Source of the DNA: DASRDB01 sp035652815
GTDB taxonomy: Bacteria; Chloroflexota; Ktedonobacteria; Ktedonobacterales; Ktedonobacteraceae
Length of the DNA stretch: 64,000 bases
Direction: 5' to 3'
Assembly: GCA_035652815.1 (NCBI GenBank)
Contig: DASRDB010000015.1
Span: forward strand, 62,001-126,000
Within the stretch, counting starts at the first letter, position 1. The number at the start of each line of letters is the position of its first letter. Both the position numbers and the translations under genes were made by a program. The notes beneath the pieces are model-generated. The model was not told where the DNA came from and made no database searches. It saw nothing but the letters and a program-made list of their open reading frames with translations. Shown piece by piece: positions 43,316 to 51,238 of this stretch.

Positions 43316-46153
43316 ATGCAGACCAACATCCAGATACCCTCACCAGAAGAGTTTACGCTGATCGAACGTGTTGCGCGCATCGTCTCTAGTATGCGCGGAG
43401 CCAGACCCGATTATGCGCATCTCGCCGCAGAACTTGCGCCCGTTATTCCATTTGATGTCTTTGGCATCGTTCTACTCCGGCATGACCGCCAGGCTGTTCG
43501 CGTGAATGTATGCACGCGCGAAGAAGAGGGTTGGAAGGCACATTACCACCAGCATCCTCTCGCAGATTCCATGCTGGAACAGCTTCTTTTGCAGGGCACA
43601 CCTGTTGACACGGAGCAGTTGCCTGATACAACCACGCCCGTCTCTCTCTACCTTGATTCTGTAACGGGGATGGTTGTGTGCAACTATCCGACCGGCCTGG
43701 ATGGTTCACCTGCTGAAAGCGGGGATGCTCTTAGTGGTAATCCACAGCTTCATTCAACACTGATTGTCCCGCTTGCGGTTCGAGACCGGATACTGGGTTC
43801 CCTGGAACTGGGGAGTATTCGTTCAAAGGCATACGATGACGAGCGGGTGCAGCGGCTCATTGGGGTGGTGGCGCGTGTGCTGGCAGCGGCCATTGAAAGC
43901 GCTCAGGTCGGAGGCAGCGTCGAAATCCAGGATCGCCAGCGCCAGGAACTCAAGGAAGTGACGAGCGCCCTCACTTCCAAAATGGATCTTTCTATGATCC
44001 TGAAAAGAGTAGCGGTTGGCATCACCAATGCGTTGCATGTGGCCTCGGCGATTATCATCTATGATTCGCAAAAAAGTCGTTTGCGCCTGGAGGCGCAGCA
44101 AGGGATAGAGGCCGAACCGCTTCGGCACTTTATCTCGCAAAAAGGGGTATTGAGCAGCGGCTGTATAATTGGCTATTCCCTCAAACATCGCCAGCCTTGC
44201 ATCTCGAACGATATCTTACAAGATGAGCGGTTCCCTGTGTGCCAGACATTCGCTGCTCAACATAACATGCGTTCGGTATTTTGCTATCCTCTTGTTGCAG
44301 ATACCCAGGTCTTTGGCGTAATTCTTTTACTCTCGCCAGAGCCTGGAGGGTTCACCCCGCTCAAAGCTGATATTCTTTCGTTATTTGCCAGCCAGGCTAC
44401 GATTGCCATTCGTACCAGTATGTTACTGGAAGCCGCTAGAAAGCGCCAGCGCTTTCAGAAGGCTCTGGAACAATTGGAAAAATCCAGCCACGTTTCTATA
44501 CCAGAACAGGATGAACTGGCTTTGTTGAAGCGAGTGCAAGAGGAGACCGAGCAGACTTTTGGTATCAGTTTTAACAGCCTCTTGCGTTTCATTAGCGATC
44601 ATCTTTTAGCTGGCAGCGAGCGGGATTGGCAATCCATCCTTCAGGCCCTTGATGAGCCATCGGTTATTGGTTTGCAAGGAGAACCCCCGCCTCTCATAGA
44701 GAATGCTTTGGTCGAGCCGAGAACGGGTTTCGTTGAAGATGGATCCGACCTGTTGATCCAAACGGCTGAGGCAGCGCTGAATCGTGCGGATTTTATTGAT
44801 CATGTCGGAACAGCTTTTTCGCTGGACACGAGTGAGATATCTTCGCTTGATACGACGATTATCCCGCAATTTTACGAGCGTATGGCTCGCGATATGCAAG
44901 ATTCCTGGTTTATCGTTGATCTACAGGGGCGTTGTATCTATTTGAATCCGGCAGCGAAAATCTTTTGCGGCACGCAATTGGATACGGCAGGTACCGTGAG
45001 TATGGTTTCTCAATTGCTGACGCCCAGAGCCGATCAGATTTTGCGCCATACACCGCCACTTACACTGTGCGATGCCTTAGCTGGAGTTGTTGCCCGCGCC
45101 CGCCAACCAGATGAAGTGCAGTCTTTTCTTGATGATTTTACTTCTGTCCAACAACCAGTAAGATCATCGTCTCTGGCAACTGCCGGACAGGAACAATCAG
45201 GAGCATCACGACCACAGACAGCGCCATTGTATACATTGCGCTGCGCTGTGGCGGCGGACCCCGTATCTGAAGGCGACCAGACTGCGACGCGGGAACACAT
45301 GCATTCTTTGGGGCGCTCAGCTGGTCTGTCCTTTCCTGATAATGCGCCATCTGATCATTATTTTCAATTTATTCGTCATCCACTCTATAATGCTGATGGC
45401 CAACTCATCGCCAATGCTTTACAGGTGCATGATGTGACCGCTCAGGTTCGAGATGAGCGCAATAAATCAGTCTTGCTTTCTTCGGTTTCTCATGACCTGC
45501 GCACTCCATTGACTGCTATCAAGGCGGCGGTAAGTGGCCTCTTGCAACCTGGAGTCGAGTGGGATGATAAAACCTATCGCGAGATGCTTGAGGACATTGA
45601 TGCGGAGGCAGATCACCTGCACCTGTTAATCAATTCGATGGTGGAAATGTCGCGAATTGAAATGGGAGCGCTTGTCCTCGAAAAAGAATGGTGCGATCTC
45701 GTTGAAATCGTACATAGCACGCTTTCACGCGCAGGGCGTGTCCTCGAAGATCACAAGCTTCACCTGGACTTTGAGCCGAATTTACCGCTGATTTACGTCG
45801 ATTACTTGCAAATGAAGCGCGTCTTTCATAATTTGCTCGAAAATGCAGCGCGGCATAGTCCACCTGCTTCCGAAATTTTACTTACTGCGCACTCGACCGG
45901 AAGCAGCACAACACCTGGTAGGGGAGAAGAGGGAGGCTTTATTCGCGTACAGGTTATCGATCATGGAAGAGGAGTACCTGAGGAGGAGCGAGAGCGCATC
46001 TTTAAAACGTTTTACAGCCTGGACCCGCACAGGTCAGGGCTTGGTCTGGCTATTTGTCGCGGTATTATTGAAGCACATCATGGGCGTATCTGGGTAGAAT
46101 CTGCTCCAGACGGGGGGGCCTGTTTTGTCTTTGTTTTACCTGTTTCCTCGTAG
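43316..46153 (+). CDS. GAF/PAS sensor histidine kinase
   Basis: 945 residues, soluble. Two GAF domains (about residues 15-200 and 220-375), a helical region, a PAS domain (about 530-600 plus a late part near 680-715), HisKA with His726 in SSVSHDLRTPLTAIK, and HATPase_c with HNLLENAARHSPP, VIDHGRGVP and RSGLGLAICRGIIEAHHG. The catalytic end resembles KdpD. ATG 43316 is used, with AGGGGAG upstream; a GTG 21 bases before is possible. The OmpR-type regulator 115 bases downstream is the likely partner. Confidence 0.92.
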   Translation: MQTNIQIPSPEEFTLIERVARIVSSMRGARPDYAHLAAELAPVIPFDVFGIVLLRHDRQAVRVNVCTREEEGWKAHYHQHPLADSMLEQLLLQGTPVDTEQLPDTTTPVSLYLDSVTGMVVCNYPTGLDGSPAESGDALSGNPQLHSTLIVPLAVRDRILGSLELGSIRSKAYDDERVQRLIGVVARVLAAAIESAQVGGSVEIQDRQRQELKEVTSALTSKMDLSMILKRVAVGITNALHVASAIIIYDSQKSRLRLEAQQGIEAEPLRHFISQKGVLSSGCIIGYSLKHRQPCISNDILQDERFPVCQTFAAQHNMRSVFCYPLVADTQVFGVILLLSPEPGGFTPLKADILSLFASQATIAIRTSMLLEAARKRQRFQKALEQLEKSSHVSIPEQDELALLKRVQEETEQTFGISFNSLLRFISDHLLAGSERDWQSILQALDEPSVIGLQGEPPPLIENALVEPRTGFVEDGSDLLIQTAEAALNRADFIDHVGTAFSLDTSEISSLDTTIIPQFYERMARDMQDSWFIVDLQGRCIYLNPAAKIFCGTQLDTAGTVSMVSQLLTPRADQILRHTPPLTLCDALAGVVARARQPDEVQSFLDDFTSVQQPVRSSSLATAGQEQSGASRPQTAPLYTLRCAVAADPVSEGDQTATREHMHSLGRSAGLSFPDNAPSDHYFQFIRHPLYNADGQLIANALQVHDVTAQVRDERNKSVLLSSVSHDLRTPLTAIKAAVSGLLQPGVEWDDKTYREMLEDIDAEADHLHLLINSMVEMSRIEMGALVLEKEWCDLVEIVHSTLSRAGRVLEDHKLHLDFEPNLPLIYVDYLQMKRVFHNLLENAARHSPPASEILLTAHSTGSSTTPGRGEEGGFIRVQVIDHGRGVPEEERERIFKTFYSLDPHRSGLGLAICRGIIEAHHGRIWVESAPDGGACFVFVLPVSS

Positions 46154-46268
46154 TTGCAGTACCCTCAAGTGGGTCTAAAAGGAACATAGCTCCTGCCCCC
46201 GTAGAGGGAAAGTATACACAGCGAATCCGAAAAGGTCAAGTGGAAATGCATTAAGGAGTGCTGGCTAC

Positions 46269-47033
46269 ATGAAAAACAGGGGTAAACGTATCCTTGTGGT
46301 TGACGATGACCCACCAATTCAACGCGCTCTACGGCGCAACTTACTCGTGAGTGGGTATGAGGTGCTGGTTGCAGATAACGGTAAAGAAGCTGTTGAAATC
46401 GCGCGTGAGCATCAGCCGGATCTCATCCTGCTTGATCTCTGGCTTCCAGGTGAAGTAGATGGACTTGAGGTGTGCGCCCAGGTAAGACAGTGGAGCCAGA
46501 TACCGATTATTGTGGTCTCAGCCCGTACCGATGAGCAGCAAAAAGTGCAGGCGCTTGATCTGGGGGCGGATGATTATCTCACCAAGCCGTTTAGTAATGA
46601 TGAATTGCTTGCCCGCATCCGCGCTTGCCTGCGGCGGGCTAATGCCAGCCAGGAGAGTGAACTTGCCCAGGAGCCGGAGGTGTTGAGTAGTATCGATGGC
46701 TACCTCTGCATCAATCTTGCTCGCCGACTGGTAACGGTAAGAAATAAGGATATTAAGCTGACGCCGACTGAATTTGAGCTGCTGCGCCAGTTGATGTTGC
46801 ATGCTGGTAAAGTGCTTACCCATCGCTCCCTTTTGAAGGCTGTCTGGGGACCAGAGTATGGCGAAGAGGCCGATTACTTGCGCGTCTACATTCGACAGTT
46901 ACGCCGGAAGATTGAGGAGAAGCCTGCCGAACCCCGGTACATTCTGACCGAGCCGGGGGTAGGGTATGTCTTCAATGTACAGGTGACAGCGCAGAGCGGT
47001 ATACCCTTTTCTCCTAGTTCGGTAGAGGCATAA
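46269..47033 (+). CDS. OmpR/KdpE-type response regulator
   Basis: 254 residues. Receiver: ILVVDDDPPIQRAL, phosphoacceptor Asp in LILLDLWLPG, IIVVSARTDE and YLTKPFSNDELLARI. Winged helix: LTPTEFELLRQLMLHAGKVL, LLKAVWGPEYGEEADYLRVY and ILTEPGVGYVF. Strongly KdpE-like, but no kdp genes are present. AAGGAG lies 10 bases before the ATG. It probably receives phosphate from the upstream kinase and may bind the repeats around 43124-43213. Confidence 0.94.
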   Translation: MKNRGKRILVVDDDPPIQRALRRNLLVSGYEVLVADNGKEAVEIAREHQPDLILLDLWLPGEVDGLEVCAQVRQWSQIPIIVVSARTDEQQKVQALDLGADDYLTKPFSNDELLARIRACLRRANASQESELAQEPEVLSSIDGYLCINLARRLVTVRNKDIKLTPTEFELLRQLMLHAGKVLTHRSLLKAVWGPEYGEEADYLRVYIRQLRRKIEEKPAEPRYILTEPGVGYVFNVQVTAQSGIPFSPSSVEA

Positions 47034-47173
47034 ATCGGAAATAAGCAGCTTTTCAAAACCAATTTTTGAGATTTTTATACAATCTTAATGCATTTTAACT
47101 GGATTTTTATGCCTTTGACTTTTATTTTATCGTAAACTGCATGCGGTACAGTGTGGCTCAGACGAGGAAAACG

Positions 47174-48130
47174 ATGAAGCAGCAGAAAATTGAAAAAAGA
47201 AGCATGTCAGAAACGGGAAGTTCGATGGGCCTTCCCGCTTCTGTTACATTGCCAAAAAAACGGCTGCGCGTTTTAATTGCCGGAGAAAGGAAGCTCCAGA
47301 GCCACTTCAATCAGATTCTTGCCGCGAATATTCGAAGTTGGGGATACGAGGCCGTCATCCTGTCCTGGTTGAACTTACCGCATGGTGGGGGTGTTCCAGT
47401 TGAAGGAGATGTGTTAATATATGACCTTGATGACTCGTTTTTCCCAGCGGTTGGGGAGGAAGAAGGTGGAAAATGGAGGAGTTTTTCATGGGAAAATGAT
47501 TCAGATGAGCAGCCTGGGGTGCGGCTTGCGATTGTCTTGAGTACCCGGTCCATCTCGCGGGATATGCTGGAGCGGATGGGAGCGGTAGCCTTGCTGCATA
47601 AACCATTTGAAATGGAATTATTGCAGCGTTATTTAACAGTATTTCAAAAGCTCTTATATGATGAACCTGCCAGGCAGGAAGCGGAGCGGCGTGTGTTGCG
47701 CAGTGGACGTAAAGGTTCATCACGCTCGTCGTCATCTCGACAGGTGAGTAGACGATCTCGCATTCTGGTGGTTGATGATCATGTAGAGGTTGCTCGGTCG
47801 ATCTGTCAATGTCTGGAATTTGAGGAGCAGTATGAGGTAAGGGTTGCAAATGACGGGTTACAGGCGCTTGAAGAGTGCTTGAGCTGGCAACCTCATTGTA
47901 TCATTACCGACCTCATCATGCCCTGGATGAATGGATTTCAAGTCATGCGCTGCCTCAACGTTGGCGCTCCACGGAGTTTGCCGCAGGTAGTAGTGTTGAG
48001 TGCGTTGATGAAGCATGAATTTCCGCTCCAGCGCTCCTATTTGCGTGGAAGAGCGGTAGTCTACGTTGACAAACCATTTTCAATAGATCAATTGTTGCGT
48101 GCCGTAGCTCAGGTGCTGGCACAATCATAA
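47174..48130 (+). CDS. two-receiver response regulator with a degenerate first receiver
   Basis: About 318 residues. The first half has receiver-like spacing (RLRVLIAGERKLQSHF, DVLIYDLDDSFF, VALLHKPFEMELLQRYL) but lacks the paired acidic residues, so it is probably not phosphorylated. A serine/arginine linker follows, then an intact receiver: RILVVDDHVEVARSICQ, CIITDLIMPWMNGF, VVVLSALM and YVDKPFSIDQLLRAV. No output domain. ATG 47174 has GAGGA nearby; the frame is open 11 codons earlier. It precedes the chemosensory operon. Confidence 0.82.
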   Translation: MKQQKIEKRSMSETGSSMGLPASVTLPKKRLRVLIAGERKLQSHFNQILAANIRSWGYEAVILSWLNLPHGGGVPVEGDVLIYDLDDSFFPAVGEEEGGKWRSFSWENDSDEQPGVRLAIVLSTRSISRDMLERMGAVALLHKPFEMELLQRYLTVFQKLLYDEPARQEAERRVLRSGRKGSSRSSSSRQVSRRSRILVVDDHVEVARSICQCLEFEEQYEVRVANDGLQALEECLSWQPHCIITDLIMPWMNGFQVMRCLNVGAPRSLPQVVVLSALMKHEFPLQRSYLRGRAVVYVDKPFSIDQLLRAVAQVLAQS

Positions 48131-48223
48131 AAGCGCTGCTTGTAGAACCTGCCGCAGGTCTTATGTTAGGGAATGTGTGGCATGTATACGCAGAAGGCTG
48201 TTTTCGGTAAAGAAGAGGGAATC

Positions 48224-49603
48224 ATGGAGCCACAAGATCGCATAATGGATGGAGATTTGCAAACGCTCGGTCTCCAATCTATTCTCAAAATGCTTGCACT
48301 CAGTGGAAAGACAGGCACGCTCATTGTGCGTTCTGGGCCGGAAACACTTTCAATTAGCTTGCGTAAAGGTCAGATTGTAGCCCTGCGCGAGGAGGGAGTA
48401 CCGCAACCTGATATTCTTGGCATGCTCTGTTTGATTAACAAGCTTGATCCGACGCGGGCACAGTACATACGAGAATCGTCCCAGGGAAATATGCAGGTTG
48501 CTCTGAGGATGCTTGTTGAGCGTGGCTGGATGAATCCTACCGAGGTGCAGCAGCGCCTGGAATTTGCCATCATGCAATCCATCAGCCACGCTTTGCGCTG
48601 GGTTGATGGCCGCTTCTCCTTTCATCGTCAAGTGATACAGCTTGAGAATGGCGTGCGCCCTCTGGATGTTGATAGCGTCCTGCTTGAAGCCCTTCGTCAG
48701 GCCGATGAATGGGAGGAGATGGGGGAGATGCTGCTGACGCGCACCACTGTTGCGCGCTGGTTGCCGGAAGTCAGCAAAGATGTGCGAAGCCTGGGCCTGA
48801 GCCAGGATCATATCGAGGTATTGTGTCTTGCGAATGGAGAAGTGCCTCTACAGGCGATGGCAATGGTTCTCATGCTTCCCGAAGCGCGTGTTGCGAAAAT
48901 ACTGCATCGTCTGATCGAATTGCGTTTGATCGAGGTCGTTGATACGGCTTTAGAGGCAGAATTGCAACAAAACCTCTCCAACATTATTATCATGTCTCAA
49001 CATACTCTCGCCAAGCAGCGCCAGAATTCGACACCGGAAAAGCATCTTCTCGGCTTGATTAAAACCCTTACGCAGTGTATTAATGGCCTGTTGATTCATC
49101 ATGGTACCTATGCCAAAAGCCTGCGCGGGCGTGGACAGGTACCATTTGGCGAGGTCGTGCGCTACCTTGAGAAACGTTTTGCCCATCCCTTGCAGTTGCT
49201 TTCTCGCCAGCAATATCCTATCCTGGATACCGTTTCTTTCGTCAATGGCCAGCTCGATTGCAGTGAGATAAGCAATCTTGATCAGCTTGTCAAAGGCGAG
49301 CAACTGGAAGAGTTTTATTGGGAAGCCGTGTTGGGGCTGACCGTCTTTCTGCGAACGGTGTTTGCGACACTGCTGAATGATGAGGTTGGCAATTCGCATA
49401 CTGGGCGACAGCTCAATACGGCCTGGAAAGCGTTTCTCACGGAACTGGATCAGGAAATCCAGCAGTACCAGTTATATCGCGCTCATCAAAACGCACAACG
49501 TAACCGGAATAATGACACCACGAATTGGAATACCAGAAATATGATGTCCCAGAGTGAAGGCCATTCCCTCTGGTCGCCTGAAACGCAAAGGAGGTCCATG
49601 TAG
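48224..49603 (+). CDS. PATAN/DUF4388-domain protein (PatA/PixG-like, receiver encoded separately)
   Basis: 459 residues. The N-terminal DUF4388/PATAN domain (about 1-180) has GDLQTLGLQSILKMLALSGK, LSISLRKGQIVALREEG and a helical part ending ALRWVDGRFSFH. A winged-helix-like middle (about 200-260) and an extended helical C-terminus follow. In cyanobacteria PATAN is fused to a CheY receiver (PatA, PixG). Here a single in-frame TAG at 49601-49603 separates it from the receiver that starts at 49604. ATG 48224 has GAGGG upstream. Likely an output or scaffold protein of the chemosensory system. Confidence 0.8.
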   Translation: MEPQDRIMDGDLQTLGLQSILKMLALSGKTGTLIVRSGPETLSISLRKGQIVALREEGVPQPDILGMLCLINKLDPTRAQYIRESSQGNMQVALRMLVERGWMNPTEVQQRLEFAIMQSISHALRWVDGRFSFHRQVIQLENGVRPLDVDSVLLEALRQADEWEEMGEMLLTRTTVARWLPEVSKDVRSLGLSQDHIEVLCLANGEVPLQAMAMVLMLPEARVAKILHRLIELRLIEVVDTALEAELQQNLSNIIIMSQHTLAKQRQNSTPEKHLLGLIKTLTQCINGLLIHHGTYAKSLRGRGQVPFGEVVRYLEKRFAHPLQLLSRQQYPILDTVSFVNGQLDCSEISNLDQLVKGEQLEEFYWEAVLGLTVFLRTVFATLLNDEVGNSHTGRQLNTAWKAFLTELDQEIQQYQLYRAHQNAQRNRNNDTTNWNTRNMMSQSEGHSLWSPETQRRSM

Positions 49604-50047
49604 ATGATCGAACCAATTCCTACGGTACTGGTAGTGGATGACAGTCCTACTGTGCGTAAGATCGTTCAAATGACATTACAGCGCGAACACATTCGGGTGA
49701 TTACTGCTGGCGATGGCCTGAGCGCCCTGACATCTGTCGCAGATGAAATGCCTGCCCTGATTTTGTTAGATATCCAGTTACCACGTATGGATGGGTACCA
49801 TATTTGCCAGATAATTCGTAAAAACTTGCAGTTTCGTTCAATACCTATTATTATGCTCAGTGGGAAGGATGGTCTGTTTGATAAGATGCGGGGGCGGCTG
49901 GCAGGATCAACTGAATATTTAACGAAACCGTTTGACTCAGCCGAATTGATCCAGACCGTGAAGAAGCATCTTGTTGGCTGGCAACAGCGCGTGCCTCCAC
50001 GCCATGAGGGAATGGGGATGCGAACTCGCCTACGGCGGCGCGGATAA
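49604..50047 (+). CDS. CheY-like response regulator (PixG-receiver or PixH type)
   Basis: 147 residues: VLVVDDSPTVRKIVQMTLQR, phosphoacceptor Asp in LILLDIQLPRMDGYHIC, IIMLSGKDG and YLTKPFDSAELIQTV. A basic tail of about 20 residues follows the receiver. AAAGGAGG lies 9 bases before the ATG, so it is initiated on its own, although it is in the same frame as and directly abuts the upstream PATAN gene. The acidic pocket is intact, so phosphorylation by CheA is expected. Confidence 0.92.
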   Translation: MIEPIPTVLVVDDSPTVRKIVQMTLQREHIRVITAGDGLSALTSVADEMPALILLDIQLPRMDGYHICQIIRKNLQFRSIPIIMLSGKDGLFDKMRGRLAGSTEYLTKPFDSAELIQTVKKHLVGWQQRVPPRHEGMGMRTRLRRRG

Positions 50048-50168
50048 ATGGAAATCATCTGCGCCTGGCGGCAAAGCGAGCATTATTACCTCCTGCATGC
50101 TTATAGCCCATCTTTCCCATTGTCCAGGTGCAATGGTTTGCATCGTTTCAAAGGAAAGGTATACTGAT

Positions 50169-50534
50169 ATGCCAGGGCAGAAGGTTCTTGTAGTTGATGA
50201 TAGTTGGACGGAGTTGACAATGATTGCAACTCCTTTACGGAACAGTGGTTTTGATGTCGTAACCGCCGTTGATGGCGACGAGGCAATGGAAAAGGTATTC
50301 CGAGAGCGGCCACAATGCATAGTTCTCGACGTGGTCTTGCCCAAGCAGAATGGTTTCCAAATCTGTCGCAGATTGAAGAGTCTTGATGCAAGCAAGCATA
50401 TTCCAATTATCTTGTTGACAAATAAGAATACAGCATTGGATAAATCGTGGGGGTTGCGTCAAGGCGCGGATATGTACATGACAAAGCCATTTAATGAAGA
50501 CGAACTGGTGAACAACGTTCGCCGTCTCATTTAG
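50169..50534 (+). CDS. CheY-like response regulator
   Basis: 121 residues, a stand-alone receiver: KVLVVDDSWTELTMIATPLR, Asp in CIVLDVVLPKQNGFQICRRL, IILLTNKNTALDKSWGLRQG and YMTKPFNEDELVNNV. The start at 50169 is set by AAGGAAAGG upstream; the frame is open 66 codons earlier without any receiver sequence. It corresponds in position to PixH or to the second CheY of Pil-Chp systems, whose targets are pilus motor ATPases. Confidence 0.92.
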   Translation: MPGQKVLVVDDSWTELTMIATPLRNSGFDVVTAVDGDEAMEKVFRERPQCIVLDVVLPKQNGFQICRRLKSLDASKHIPIILLTNKNTALDKSWGLRQGADMYMTKPFNEDELVNNVRRLI

Positions 50535-50550
50535 TTGTAGGAGCCTGGTG

Positions 50551-51153
50551 ATGTTGCAACGAGATGCTGGAGCGCAGCCTCCTGGCACAATGCGACGCCA
50601 ATCAATGGCCACTTCCCATCAGTCGATGGGAAGTGGCCAGGCAGATGTTCCGCGTGGATTGCCCGGAAATGTGCTGACTGCTCAAAACCTGGCTGATGCC
50701 ACTGTTGTTGGCGATCACTATTTGATTTTTTCGTTGCTGGAGCAGGACCTTGCTATTAAGGCCGAGCATATCCAGGGGGTTGAGCGCCTGGCAGATGTGA
50801 CACCGGTACCAAATGTGGCATCCTGGGTCAAGGGCGTCATTAATTTGCGCGGTTCGATTGCATCGGTGGTGGATTTACGTGTCTTTCTAGGGATGGAGCC
50901 ACTTCCTCACAATCCCCGTACCCGGCTTTTGTCACTGGCCTATAACGAGATGGTTATTTGTTTTGTGGTTGATAGTGTGAGTGAAATGGTACCTATTTCT
51001 GCCTCGAGCATACTAAGTAATGTGCGTCACACGTTGATTCCATCCTGGTTGACGCCGTATGCCGAGGGAAGCGCTCTGGTGAATAGACGAAATGTGGTGA
51101 TACTGGATGCAGCAAAATTGCTGTTTTCAGAGAAGATACAGCATTATTCTTGA
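50551..51153 (+). CDS. cheW: CheW-like coupling protein
   Basis: 200 residues. A polar N-terminus of about 48 residues precedes the CheW fold: HYLIFSLLEQDLAIKAEHIQ, PVPNVASWVKGVINLRGSIA, SVVDLRVFLGM and MVICFVVDSVSEMV. CheW bridges receptor and CheA. ATG 50551 lies 7 bases after AGGAG. A 15-bp perfect hairpin (50606-50620 with 50625-50639) lies inside the coding sequence over residues about 19-30, ending before the conserved fold. Confidence 0.9.
   Translation: MLQRDAGAQPPGTMRRQSMATSHQSMGSGQADVPRGLPGNVLTAQNLADATVVGDHYLIFSLLEQDLAIKAEHIQGVERLADVTPVPNVASWVKGVINLRGSIASVVDLRVFLGMEPLPHNPRTRLLSLAYNEMVICFVVDSVSEMVPISASSILSNVRHTLIPSWLTPYAEGSALVNRRNVVILDAAKLLFSEKIQHYS
50606..50639 (+). repeat. 15-bp perfect hairpin inside the cheW 5' coding region
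   Basis: TGGCCACTTCCCATC at 50606-50620 pairs perfectly with 50625-50639 across the loop AGTC. It is in the variable N-terminal part of cheW. An ATG at 50605 with no good ribosome site lies at its edge. Confidence 0.7.
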
Positions 51154-51238
51154 TTCATCGTGTAATTTTTTATGAACAGGACATCCGAAAGGGATGTCTT
51201 ACTATTTACGCTGTTTCGCGCGAGAGGAGGCCCGGCGG

